Source: Lachnospiraceae bacterium
GTDB lineage: Bacteria > Bacillota > Clostridia > Lachnospirales > Lachnospiraceae
Assembly: GCA_004558185.1 (NCBI GenBank)
Contig: SFDP01000040.1
Location: forward strand, 1 to 21,312
Direction: 5' to 3'
Length of the DNA: 21,312 bases
Shown: piece by piece, positions 1-6,579 of the stretch
Numbering within the stretch: position 1 is the stretch's first letter
Layout: each line of letters opens with the position of its first letter
Notes under the pieces: generated by a model
The model's database searches: none
Told to the model about the DNA's origin: nothing
What the model saw: the letters and a program-made list of their open reading frames with translations, nothing else
Translations under genes and position numbers: made by a program

Positions 1-1240
1 TCGGAGCATCAATCCCTGTAATTTCTACAGATGAAATATCGGTAGTTGTTCTCTCAGTTGCCTGGACCGCATAGGCCACATTATCCACTGTGGTTTCCAT
101 CCAGATTTTACATACGGATAAATCTATATCTGATGATAAATTAAGTGCTGACTTGATATCCGCAGCATTTATCGTCTCTGATGCATCAATCTTTTTACTG
201 TAATACCAGTCTCTTGTTCCGTCATTACCCTGTACGACAAGTGCCACGGTTTGTGATGTACTGCCCCTCACCGCCTTAATATCACCTGTTGTGGTGTTAT
301 AGGTAACTGAACCAATATTCATACTGCTTCCATCCAGTCTTAAGGCCATCGCCTTACCGGATGTAATCGTTACAGACGCTACCACAACAGATGATGGTGA
401 CGACGCAGCAGATGCGAAGAGAACAGATGACAGATTCAGATTGGAAGCGGGCTGAACTGCGCTTACGTTGATAACAGAGGCGATGTGGACAAAACTGCCC
501 GGAACAGCGAGCAACGCATAGTTACTACGACTATCGTAAGGCGAGCGCAGCCAGAACCAGTCTCCGCTGCTCCAGTAACTACTCATGGCAAGTACTGTAC
601 TGTCACTGCTTCCTGCTTTTATGGTATTATATGAAGGACCAGAACCGTCTGCCGCCAGTGCATACAGCTTGTCTGTGGTGGTATAGGTCACACTACTATT
701 ATTCGTATCCTTCGTTATCACTGTGGTGTCATTCATCAAGCCCTGCTCGGCTGTGGTGAAGTAGGATGTATTCGTAGCCACGTTCTGCAGTGCCACACGA
801 AGGTCACTTGCTCCGTAGTGGTTTGGATACACATCTGTTGGATTACTTGTATATACTCCAAAACCTGATTCAAAAGCCTTATTGTTGGATTGATCATCCT
901 CAAACACCTGTCCTGTTGCTATCGGGCTTGTGGCAAAGATGATGGTATTATCCCCTGATACACCCTCATCCTTTCCCAAGATATACCATTCCTGTGGATT
1001 ACCACTACTATTTTTACCAAATACCAGCTTGCCGATATTTGTGGCAGTTCCATCTGAAGCCGGAGCAAATGTCCCATCCATCATCTGCTCCTTTGTGGCA
1101 TAGGCTGACACGCGTGGTGCAGTGCCGGCTGCCTTGACAGGGATGGCGCTTTGCGGCATTACCGTCATTAATCCTGCCGTCATGGTGTATGCCAACAGCA
1201 TGGCTGTTCCTTTCTTGAATTTCTCCTTGATCGATTTCAT
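1..1240 (-). CDS. Secreted DUF6273-domain protein, C-terminus cut by window edge
   Basis: The frame is open from an ATG at 1240 to the window start: 413 codons plus one base, with no stop, so the C-terminus is missing. The start is chosen because GGAGG (1246-1250) sits 5 nt upstream; an ATG one codon earlier is too close. Residues 1-37 form a signal peptide (charged MKSIKEKFKK, hydrophobic core, cleavage near VKA-AG). Residues about 60-275 match the DUF6273 family of clostridial surface proteins: EWYILGK near 84, WFWLRSPYDSRSNYA near 228 and QPASNLNLSSVLFASAA near 263, the usual end of that domain. Residues 280-413 look like serine/threonine-rich beta modules. It is probably exported and surface-attached; any anchor would lie outside the window. 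The function of DUF6273 is unknown. It lies 88 nt after the truncated TetR-like gene and may be co-transcribed with it. Confidence 0.85.
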   Translation of the reverse strand, partial: MKSIKEKFKKGTAMLLAYTMTAGLMTVMPQSAIPVKAAGTAPRVSAYATKEQMMDGTFAPASDGTATNIGKLVFGKNSSGNPQEWYILGKDEGVSGDNTIIFATSPIATGQVFEDDQSNNKAFESGFGVYTSNPTDVYPNHYGASDLRVALQNVATNTSYFTTAEQGLMNDTTVITKDTNNSSVTYTTTDKLYALAADGSGPSYNTIKAGSSDSTVLAMSSYWSSGDWFWLRSPYDSRSNYALLAVPGSFVHIASVINVSAVQPASNLNLSSVLFASAASSPSSVVVASVTITSGKAMALRLDGSSMNIGSVTYNTTTGDIKAVRGSTSQTVALVVQGNDGTRDWYYSKKIDASETINAADIKSALNLSSDIDLSVCKIWMETTVDNVAYAVQATERTTTDISSVEITGIDAP

Positions 1241-1328
1241 CATAACCTCCATTCTCCCTTACTCTTTTGTAAATATGGTATTTCCGTAGATATGCTTTCG
1301 CAATTTCCATGTATGTCCATGCTTTCCC

Positions 1329-1604
1329 TTATTCTGGCATAGCACCCGACCTTGCTTTCGGGTTATATTTCATCATAAAGAGCTCCAGGCTTTCCTTCAG
1401 CACTTCTATCTGGGCTTTCAGATAAAATTCATCCTCGAACAATGAGTAATGTACGCAGGCTCGAATCAGAATGAAGCTCAATGCTGTCAGCTTTTGATAG
1501 GGAATACCGGTGCCGTGCAATCCTAAATCGGCAAAACCGTTATAGCACTTTTCCATAAGATTGATTTTTCTGGCATTCCATTGTTCTTCTGTGTAATTTG
1601 CCAC
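1329..1604 (-). CDS. TetR-like protein with apparent internal deletion (91 aa)
   Basis: The start is GTG at 1604 with GGAGGGGG 5-8 nt upstream. Residues about 12-33 (RKINLMEKCYNGFADLGLHG) read like helix 1 of a TetR DNA-binding domain: a basic start, an aromatic in the FA.xGLHGTG pattern and then TGI. Immediately afterwards the sequence jumps to PYQKLTALSFILIRACVHYS and a helical, acidic stretch ending LELFMMKYNP, which resembles the C-terminal helix of a TetR ligand domain. The helix-turn-helix and most of the ligand domain of a roughly 190-residue regulator are therefore absent, with the reading frame kept. This is my inference from the pattern, not a database match. It has its own ribosome binding site and promoter, so it may still be expressed as a small helical protein, but it is unlikely to bind DNA like a normal TetR. 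It could also be an unrelated small protein. Confidence 0.55.
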   Translation of the reverse strand: MANYTEEQWNARKINLMEKCYNGFADLGLHGTGIPYQKLTALSFILIRACVHYSLFEDEFYLKAQIEVLKESLELFMMKYNPKARSGAMPE

Positions 1605-1649
1605 CTAATCCCCCCTCCCTTGAATTCGAATCGTTCGTACTATTTCAAG

Positions 1650-1658
1650 ATTATAACA
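1650..1658 (-). promoter_or_regulatory. Extended -10 promoter for the truncated TetR-like gene
   Basis: Read on the minus strand, this is TGTTATAAT: a perfect TATAAT with the TG of an extended -10 element. The -35 position (about 1672-1677, GCAATT/TGCAAT) is poor, as is usual for extended -10 promoters. It lies 46 nt upstream of the GTG start at 1604. The surrounding 1605-1747 gap is AT-rich, holds no other gene, and shows no clear terminator for the upstream FecR-domain gene. A short imperfect palindrome (CGAACGATTCG, 1630-1640) lies just downstream and might be an operator. Confidence 0.5.
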
Positions 1659-1747
1659 TATATCCGATTAAATTGCACTATATTTTGGCATTTTAATGTA
1701 TAAACCAATACTCTTTAGTCTTGAACAGAAATTACATTATTTTACAC

Positions 1748-3757
1748 TCATGAGATGAATATTGAGATGCGATATGCTTCCTCACCCTCATTCAAGGTGA
1801 AGGTGAGTACCTCACCCTCGGCAAACAGGTTTGCAATTTCTGAGCTGGCGTAGAAATCTCCCGTCATGCCTGTTCTGGTGATGACGACCGTTTCTTTGGC
1901 ATTACCCCGGAAGTAGTAGTAATACTGGTTGTCATCGGGTTGATCCTGATACTTTTCGTACACTGTGCCGTTGAAGGTAAAGCTCCATTCGCTTCCGTTA
2001 TCCGTCACAATGACCTCGATGTCAAAATTGGCAGAGTCGGTTTCATGACAGATTTTGCCATGGGTTTCGCCATCGCAGTTGTGGTGGCTGATAATCTGAC
2101 AGGAAGCGATGTCATGATTGAGGCCATCCGAGATACAGTGTCCTGTAGTACCGCAGGAAGGAACAGCGTGTTTTTTTCCGTCATGGAGATGATGCCCGCT
2201 GATACCACAGGCTGCTGCGGGGTGATTCCCAGTAGCAGCGATCATGATTCCCTTTTCAATCATGCTGCCACACCCCAGGCAGTATATGTCGCCAGAATAC
2301 CCTGCAGTACAGCAATCTGCGGTGACACTGTTTCGGATTTCCGTTCCACCTGCATGGTTAGCGGCATTCTTTTCGCTCACACTGCCTGCCTGTATCATCC
2401 CTCCACAGCCAAGGCAATACGTATCACCAGAATCCCCCTCAGTACAGCAATCCGCAGTGACACTGTTTCGAATCTCCGTTCCACCTACATGGTTAGCGGC
2501 ATTTTTTTCGCTCACACTGCCTGCCTGTATCATCTCTCCACAGCCAAGGCAATATGTATCACCAGAATACCCCCCAGTACAGCAATCCGCAGTGACACCG
2601 TTTCGGATATTTGTTCCACCTGCATGGTTAGCGGCATCTTTTTCGGTCACACTGCCTGCCTGTATCATCTCTCCGCAGCCAAGACAATATGTGTCACCGG
2701 AGTAGCCGAAAGTCCGACAGGTGCCAGCCGTTGCCCCTCTGTTCTCTGTTCCTCCGGCGTGGTTTTCAGAATCTATTTTAACCTCACTTCCTGCCAACAG
2801 CATTGCACCACAGCCAAGACAGTAGGTATCCCCGGTATAACCGGGCTTCGTGCAGGTCGCATCCGTTTTATTCCTGATCGCGGTCCCGCCCGTGTGGTTA
2901 GCGGCATCCTTCTCTCCATAGGCCTGACCACAATCATCATAAGAGCAGACGGCAGGTGAGATACAGGTGGCTGTTCCACCACTATGCTCATGTGCTCCTT
3001 GTTCAATTTCAGCAAGGATTGCTTCCAGCTCTTCATTACTAAGGGGCAGCTCAATCCCTTCCTCAACAGCGACTTTCAAGAATCTAAGCACCTCGACAGG
3101 CAGCTGCCCGTAATCCACTGTGCCATTGTCCAAAATATATTCCGAGATGGTGTTATCTCCGCGAATGCGTACCATCACACCTTTTTGTGCCTGCTTTACT
3201 TCTTCATCAACACCGCCATCCCTGAATACAAGCTGACACTCCACCGTTCCGTCAAAAACATATACATTTGTATAAGAGACACCGCTTTCATCGTATGTAA
3301 CCTCTATGCGGAAGATTGTGCCCCGCACAGCCATGGTGGAATTCGGCGTATTCACCTCATAAACAGAATCAGGACCGAGCTTACTGTCCAGCCTGCTGAC
3401 TAAAGCACCGGATTCCAGGTAAAAAAACGTTCTGCTGTCAGAATCCGTTCCGGAGGCTTCTATGCGTACAGTGCTTTCCGGCTCCAGAAGAGCAAACTTG
3501 TCCTCATCCATCTTAAAATACAGACAGCTTTCTTTATCTGTATATACTGTATCGCCTGACTGCATCATCATGCCGTTATAAGCGTCTAGCCTGCCCACAC
3601 CATCCCTGTCAACAATAGCAGAGCCTTCAATTTTATATATCTGAATCGTTCGATACTCATCATTTCTATTTATAAAAAACAGAAACGCACAGATAATTGT
3701 AGCAAGAAGAACCATTCCACCTGTAATTATGATGATTCTTTTCCTCTTTTCACCCAC
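1748..3757 (-). CDS. Membrane-anchored FecR-domain protein with extracellular Cys/His repeats
   Basis: I place the start at GTG 3757 because AAGGTGA lies 4 nt upstream (3762-3768) and the product then begins VGEKRKR, a normal positive-inside anchor. An ATG at 3805 in the same frame would overlap the previous gene by 29 nt and has a poor ribosome binding site. Numbering from that longer form (685 aa; subtract 16 for the shorter one): membrane helix 23-45; FecR-type domain about 55-215 with the family hallmark NTPNSTMAVRGTIFRIEV at 152-169; linker; one degenerate and five full 45-residue repeats at 304-527, each with GYSGDTYCLGCG; three 18-residue His/Cys repeats at 528-581; and a final beta-rich domain. 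The domain order puts everything after the helix outside the cell. FecR domains are known as anti-sigma/signalling modules, but here no sigma factor is adjacent. Last gene of the long operon, 19 nt after the TIM-barrel gene. Confidence 0.88.
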   Translation of the reverse strand: MGEKRKRIIIITGGMVLLATIICAFLFFINRNDEYRTIQIYKIEGSAIVDRDGVGRLDAYNGMMMQSGDTVYTDKESCLYFKMDEDKFALLEPESTVRIEASGTDSDSRTFFYLESGALVSRLDSKLGPDSVYEVNTPNSTMAVRGTIFRIEVTYDESGVSYTNVYVFDGTVECQLVFRDGGVDEEVKQAQKGVMVRIRGDNTISEYILDNGTVDYGQLPVEVLRFLKVAVEEGIELPLSNEELEAILAEIEQGAHEHSGGTATCISPAVCSYDDCGQAYGEKDAANHTGGTAIRNKTDATCTKPGYTGDTYCLGCGAMLLAGSEVKIDSENHAGGTENRGATAGTCRTFGYSGDTYCLGCGEMIQAGSVTEKDAANHAGGTNIRNGVTADCCTGGYSGDTYCLGCGEMIQAGSVSEKNAANHVGGTEIRNSVTADCCTEGDSGDTYCLGCGGMIQAGSVSEKNAANHAGGTEIRNSVTADCCTAGYSGDIYCLGCGSMIEKGIMIAATGNHPAAACGISGHHLHDGKKHAVPSCGTTGHCISDGLNHDIASCQIISHHNCDGETHGKICHETDSANFDIEVIVTDNGSEWSFTFNGTVYEKYQDQPDDNQYYYYFRGNAKETVVITRTGMTGDFYASSEIANLFAEGEVLTFTLNEGEEAYRISIFIS
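2063..2224 (-). repeat. Three tandem 54-bp repeats encoding His/Cys modules
   Basis: Directly after the 135-bp repeats, three 18-residue units follow the pattern H-x-x-x-x-C-x-x-x-x-H-x-x-x-D-G-x-x: HPAAACGISGHHLHDGKK, HAVPSCGTTGHCISDGLN and HDIASCQIISHHNCDGET, then a partial HGKIC. They are diverged in DNA, so older than the neighbouring array. The regular His and Cys spacing suggests metal binding, which is inferred. Confidence 0.8.
2225..2896 (-). repeat. Five tandem ~135-bp repeats encoding Cys-rich modules
   Basis: Inside the FecR-domain gene, five in-frame units of 45 codons follow each other (residues 304-348, 349-393, 394-438, 439-483, 484-527). Each starts H-x-GGT, carries a C or CC near position 14-15, then GYSGDTYCLGCG and M-x-x-x-GS. 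Units 3, 4 and 5 are nearly identical in DNA as well as protein, which points to recent duplication; units 1 and 2 are more diverged. The CxxC in each unit and the preceding cysteines could form disulfides or a metal knuckle. Confidence 0.9.
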
Positions 3758-3776
3758 AGACTCACCTTCTCTCTGA

Positions 3777-4568
3777 TTAATTGCTAAGGAAAGGGTAGAT
3801 TCCATATTCCTTCATGTATCGCAGGGATTCCTCCTGTTTCTGCAGGCCGTTCACTTCAATCAGTACAGAGCTGTCCGTATGGCTTCGCTTTATCAATTTG
3901 TTGAATTGCAGCCAGTCGATTTCTCCTTTGCCAATACTCAGGTGCATATCCACATTCAGATCATTATCGTTGATATGGATATGCTTCGTAAAAGGAAGCA
4001 GCCTGTCTGCCCACTGGTCTATATTCTGTCCAAATACAGAGGCGTGAGCATAATCAAAGCATATGCCAAAACGTTCCTGTTCCTGCATCTCCACGGCCAG
4101 ACGCCGCAGCATATCAGGGTCTTCATCAAACATATTCTCTATGAATATCTCAAGTGTGGGATATTCATAGAGAAGCATCATCCAGAAGGCCTTGTTACTG
4201 TCAACCCAATGCTGGATATATCCCGGTGTTTTGAAGTTGGGAATCTGGTTGGTATGAAAAACAACACCGCGTATCCCAAGCTCTGCTGCAATGTCCATCG
4301 ACTGCCGTATCCGGAAGGCTGAAACATCACGAATCCTTTTATCCTCGCTGTGTACGGTGACATCCAGAAAGGCTCCATGAAGTATGTCTCTGGTTCTATC
4401 CCTGTCAAGATTTTTGTAAAAGTCAATTCGTTTCTTCACCCATCCTTCGTCATCGAGCAGAGAAGGAATGAAGAAATCATTATATTCAAAATGTGAACCG
4501 TATAACTGCGACAGCCTTACACTGTCTTCTATTCGGTCAAAATCAGGTATCAAGTATAATTCGTTCAT
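3777..4568 (-). CDS. Sugar phosphate isomerase/epimerase-like TIM-barrel protein
   Basis: This is a 263-residue protein of the xylose isomerase-like/AP endonuclease 2 TIM-barrel family. Motifs in barrel order: ILHGAFLDV (62-70), GVVFHTN (101-107), IFIENM (141-146), ICFDYAHA (169-176), HIHINDND (196-203) and DMHLSIGKGEIDW (207-219). H64, H105, E144, D172, H175, H198 and H209 are candidate metal or catalytic ligands by family analogy. The start at ATG 4568 is preferred because AGGGTG (4576-4581) lies 7 nt upstream. An ATG at 4595 overlaps the previous stop by 7 nt but has no good ribosome binding site. It has no signal peptide, so it is cytoplasmic. Its substrate is unknown; similar folds act on sugars, inositols or, in endonuclease IV, on DNA. 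Its presence between a transporter ATPase and a membrane signalling protein is unexplained. Confidence 0.82.
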   Translation of the reverse strand: MNELYLIPDFDRIEDSVRLSQLYGSHFEYNDFFIPSLLDDEGWVKKRIDFYKNLDRDRTRDILHGAFLDVTVHSEDKRIRDVSAFRIRQSMDIAAELGIRGVVFHTNQIPNFKTPGYIQHWVDSNKAFWMMLLYEYPTLEIFIENMFDEDPDMLRRLAVEMQEQERFGICFDYAHASVFGQNIDQWADRLLPFTKHIHINDNDLNVDMHLSIGKGEIDWLQFNKLIKRSHTDSSVLIEVNGLQKQEESLRYMKEYGIYPFLSN

Positions 4569-4588
4569 CGCCGTACACCCTTGCCTGC

Positions 4589-5803
4589 TTACCATTCCAC
4601 CACAGCTGCCGAAGCAGGATGCGGATTTACTATTTCCTCCACAATTCGACCGCTTCGCATCTTTAAAATGCGGTCAGCAATGGTGGAGATGGAGGTGGTA
4701 TGAGTGACGATTACCACCGTCTGTCCCTGCTCCCTCGCCAGCTTTTCCAATTCAATCAATATTTGCTTTCCTGTATTGTAGTCCAGAGCTCCGGTTGGTT
4801 CATCGCAAAGCAGAAAGGCTGCGTTTTTTACGAGGGCTCTTGCAATAGACACTCTTTGCTGCTCTCCTCCTGACAGCTGTGACGGATAGTGATCCTTCCT
4901 ATGGGACAATCCCATCATCTCAAGCACTTCCTCAACCGGGCGCGGTGCTTTTGCCATATCTGCAACTAAAGCGACATTCTCCCATACCGTCAGCTCGGGT
5001 ATCAGGTTATAGAACTGGAAAACGAATCCCACTGAATCTTTTCGAAACACTGTCTGCTGCTTTTTCCGAAAGCCTGCGATATCACCAAAACCGTCAAAAA
5101 TCACCTTTCCGCTGTCCGGTCTGGCCATACCCCCGATTACATTTAGAAGAGTACTTTTCCCGCTGCCGCTGCTGCCAAGAATTACGGTGAGTTCTCCTTT
5201 ATGGATGCGAAAGCTGACATCATCCAGGGCGTGCACACAAGCATCACCCTCACCGTAAGTCTTGGTCAGATTCACACCCTCCACCAGAACCTCCCGTTTT
5301 TTCAAAGAGGGAATAAGGATACCGCTTTCATAGAACCATTTCGCCAGCAAATCAGCCATTGTACGAGCCAGTGAAATATCCTCTTCATCAAAGGATCCCT
5401 GCTTTTTGTTCAGCAGCTGAAGGCAGCCAAAGGCTCCCGTTTGCGATGCGGAAATTGGAACTGACAGAATACTTTCCGTATGAAACCCCGTCACCTTGTC
5501 CGCCTTGCTCTCCCATCGCCGATCCTTTGCAGCATCTTCTGCAAGAACAACATCGTTTTGTTCAATACATGCTCCACACAGTCCCTGACCGCGTTTCAGA
5601 ACAATCTGCTCCAGTCCGCCGCAATTCTCTCCACAGGCCGCATACAGGCTGATATTGTCTTTTTCATCCAGCAGCCATACGGAAGCGGCTGTTGCCCTGG
5701 ACTGGGCAGCAAGCTCCTCCAGAAAAATCCTTATCGTTTCAGACGTGTGCCTGCTTTTGTTCAGCAGTTCCAGTACACGCCACTCAAAATCATATTTAAT
5801 CAA
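4589..5803 (-). CDS. GAF domain-ABC ATPase fusion (MacB/LolD-type)
   Basis: 404 residues. Residues about 18-160 form a GAF domain (SVWLLDEKDN; RGQGLCGACIEQND; SVPI...GCLQLLNKKQGSFDEED). Residues 172-390 form a complete ABC ATPase: Walker A GSSGSGKST 210-218, Q-loop Q263 in VFQFYNLIP, signature LSGGEQQR 310-317, Walker B LLCDEP 331-336 with catalytic E335, and H368. The nucleotide site looks competent. The GAF domain has four cysteines, C57, C61, C76 and C79, not shared with the plus-strand paralogue. Start is TTG at 5803 with AAGGTGA 6 nt upstream; it overlaps the previous gene by 8 nt, suggesting translational coupling. Its permease is very probably the FtsX protein two genes upstream. A regulatory domain fused directly to a MacB-type ATPase is unusual; I infer that a ligand or redox signal gates ATP hydrolysis. 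The C-terminal tail NPHPASAAVVEW resembles the paralogue's. Confidence 0.93.
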   Translation of the reverse strand: MIKYDFEWRVLELLNKSRHTSETIRIFLEELAAQSRATAASVWLLDEKDNISLYAACGENCGGLEQIVLKRGQGLCGACIEQNDVVLAEDAAKDRRWESKADKVTGFHTESILSVPISASQTGAFGCLQLLNKKQGSFDEEDISLARTMADLLAKWFYESGILIPSLKKREVLVEGVNLTKTYGEGDACVHALDDVSFRIHKGELTVILGSSGSGKSTLLNVIGGMARPDSGKVIFDGFGDIAGFRKKQQTVFRKDSVGFVFQFYNLIPELTVWENVALVADMAKAPRPVEEVLEMMGLSHRKDHYPSQLSGGEQQRVSIARALVKNAAFLLCDEPTGALDYNTGKQILIELEKLAREQGQTVVIVTHTTSISTIADRILKMRSGRIVEEIVNPHPASAAVVEW

Positions 5804-6575
5804 ATGTTCTCACCTTCCCCTTTCGTAAAAACACTCCACATTGGTACAGCAGTGTCAGCAGCACTGTACACCCGGCAAAAAACACATTACTCGGAACCAG
5901 CAAATATAAATACGGCACAGGAACCCATTCCCAAAACTGTTCAAGCACCGAACTCCCGTCCGGATCAAAAGTAAAAAAATAATTCATGTAATCTATCCCT
6001 GCACTTCTGCCCAGCCAATTCACTATATGTATCAGAAAGCCTATGACATTTAACAAAAAAAGTGAAGTGATTGCCATTGCTTTTCCCGGCTTCACGAGTC
6101 CGAGAAAACCTGTGTTCCAATATGCGGCTGCCACAAGAATGTGCAGGAAATAAAAGATACCAACTGCGGGCTGCAGCAGGTTCGTATCCGTAAATATCCC
6201 CACTGGTGACACCAATGCAAGCACAGCCCCAATAGACGAAATGTAAAAACAAAAACCGATAAGATATTTGTTATTCAAGTGTGCTCCGATTATCATTATT
6301 ACCATGCTTAAATAGCATAGATTAAAGGGCAGCAGGTCAGTCAATATACGTTTCCATCCGTTGCCATATAGCGAAACATAAGCATCATAACGGAAAATAA
6401 GGATTCTATGTACATAGAACAAAACCATAATCGCATAGCCGATAATCAGTATTGCTTTCCGTTTCTGTTCTTCGTTTTTTCTGCGCAGCAGCAAATACAG
6501 CAAAGCAGTCACTGTGCAGCACAGTATAATGACCATCCACCATACGGAGTTTCCCACAGATATACTCAATGTCAT
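5796..6575 (-). CDS. YwaF/TMEM164-like integral membrane protein
   Basis: 259 residues with about seven hydrophobic helices (near 12-30, 40-58, 82-98, 103-123, 136-155, 166-186 and 228-250). The pattern fits the YwaF/TIGR02206 family, related to eukaryotic TMEM164: LLPFNLCYLSM at 81-91 (family form LPLHLC, here with Asn for His), FYFLHILVA at 141-149, GIDYMNYFF at 193-201 and a VPVPYLYLL near 218-226. TMEM164 is described as a lipid acyltransferase; the bacterial members are poorly characterised and the His-to-Asn change here makes activity uncertain. Start ATG 6575 has AAGGAG 7 nt upstream, formed by the end of the permease gene. It overlaps the GAF-ABC gene by 8 nt. Placed between a permease and its probable ATPase, it may be an accessory subunit or act on the same lipid-like substrate; this is inference. 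Confidence 0.75.
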   Translation of the reverse strand: MTLSISVGNSVWWMVIILCCTVTALLYLLLRRKNEEQKRKAILIIGYAIMVLFYVHRILIFRYDAYVSLYGNGWKRILTDLLPFNLCYLSMVIMIIGAHLNNKYLIGFCFYISSIGAVLALVSPVGIFTDTNLLQPAVGIFYFLHILVAAAYWNTGFLGLVKPGKAMAITSLFLLNVIGFLIHIVNWLGRSAGIDYMNYFFTFDPDGSSVLEQFWEWVPVPYLYLLVPSNVFFAGCTVLLTLLYQCGVFLRKGKVRTFD

Positions 6576-6579
6576 GCTC

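Noticed and set aside
1014..1310. 98-codon minus-strand frame
   Set aside because: It overlaps the start of the DUF6273 gene in another frame, lacks any recognisable domain, and the DUF6273 frame has the signal peptide and ribosome binding site.
1676..1686. Half-site ACTATATTTT matching the divergent-promoter boxes, near the truncated TetR-like gene
   Set aside because: Only a half-site with no inverted partner. A similar AT-rich string also occurs on the minus strand near 17965, so chance explains it.
1940..2959. Long plus-strand open frame (339 codons) and a second one at 2244-2705
   Set aside because: They lie antisense to the tandem repeats of the FecR-domain gene. The repeat unit of 135 bp is a multiple of three, so any open frame is copied; there is no ribosome binding site and the product is low-complexity.
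5383..5420. NK-xn-F-x3-D-like motif in the GAF domains as proof of cyclic nucleotide binding
   Set aside because: Segments such as NKKQGSFDEED resemble the NKFDE motif but lack its final Glu, and similar sequences occur in GAF domains that bind other ligands. It is used only as weak support.
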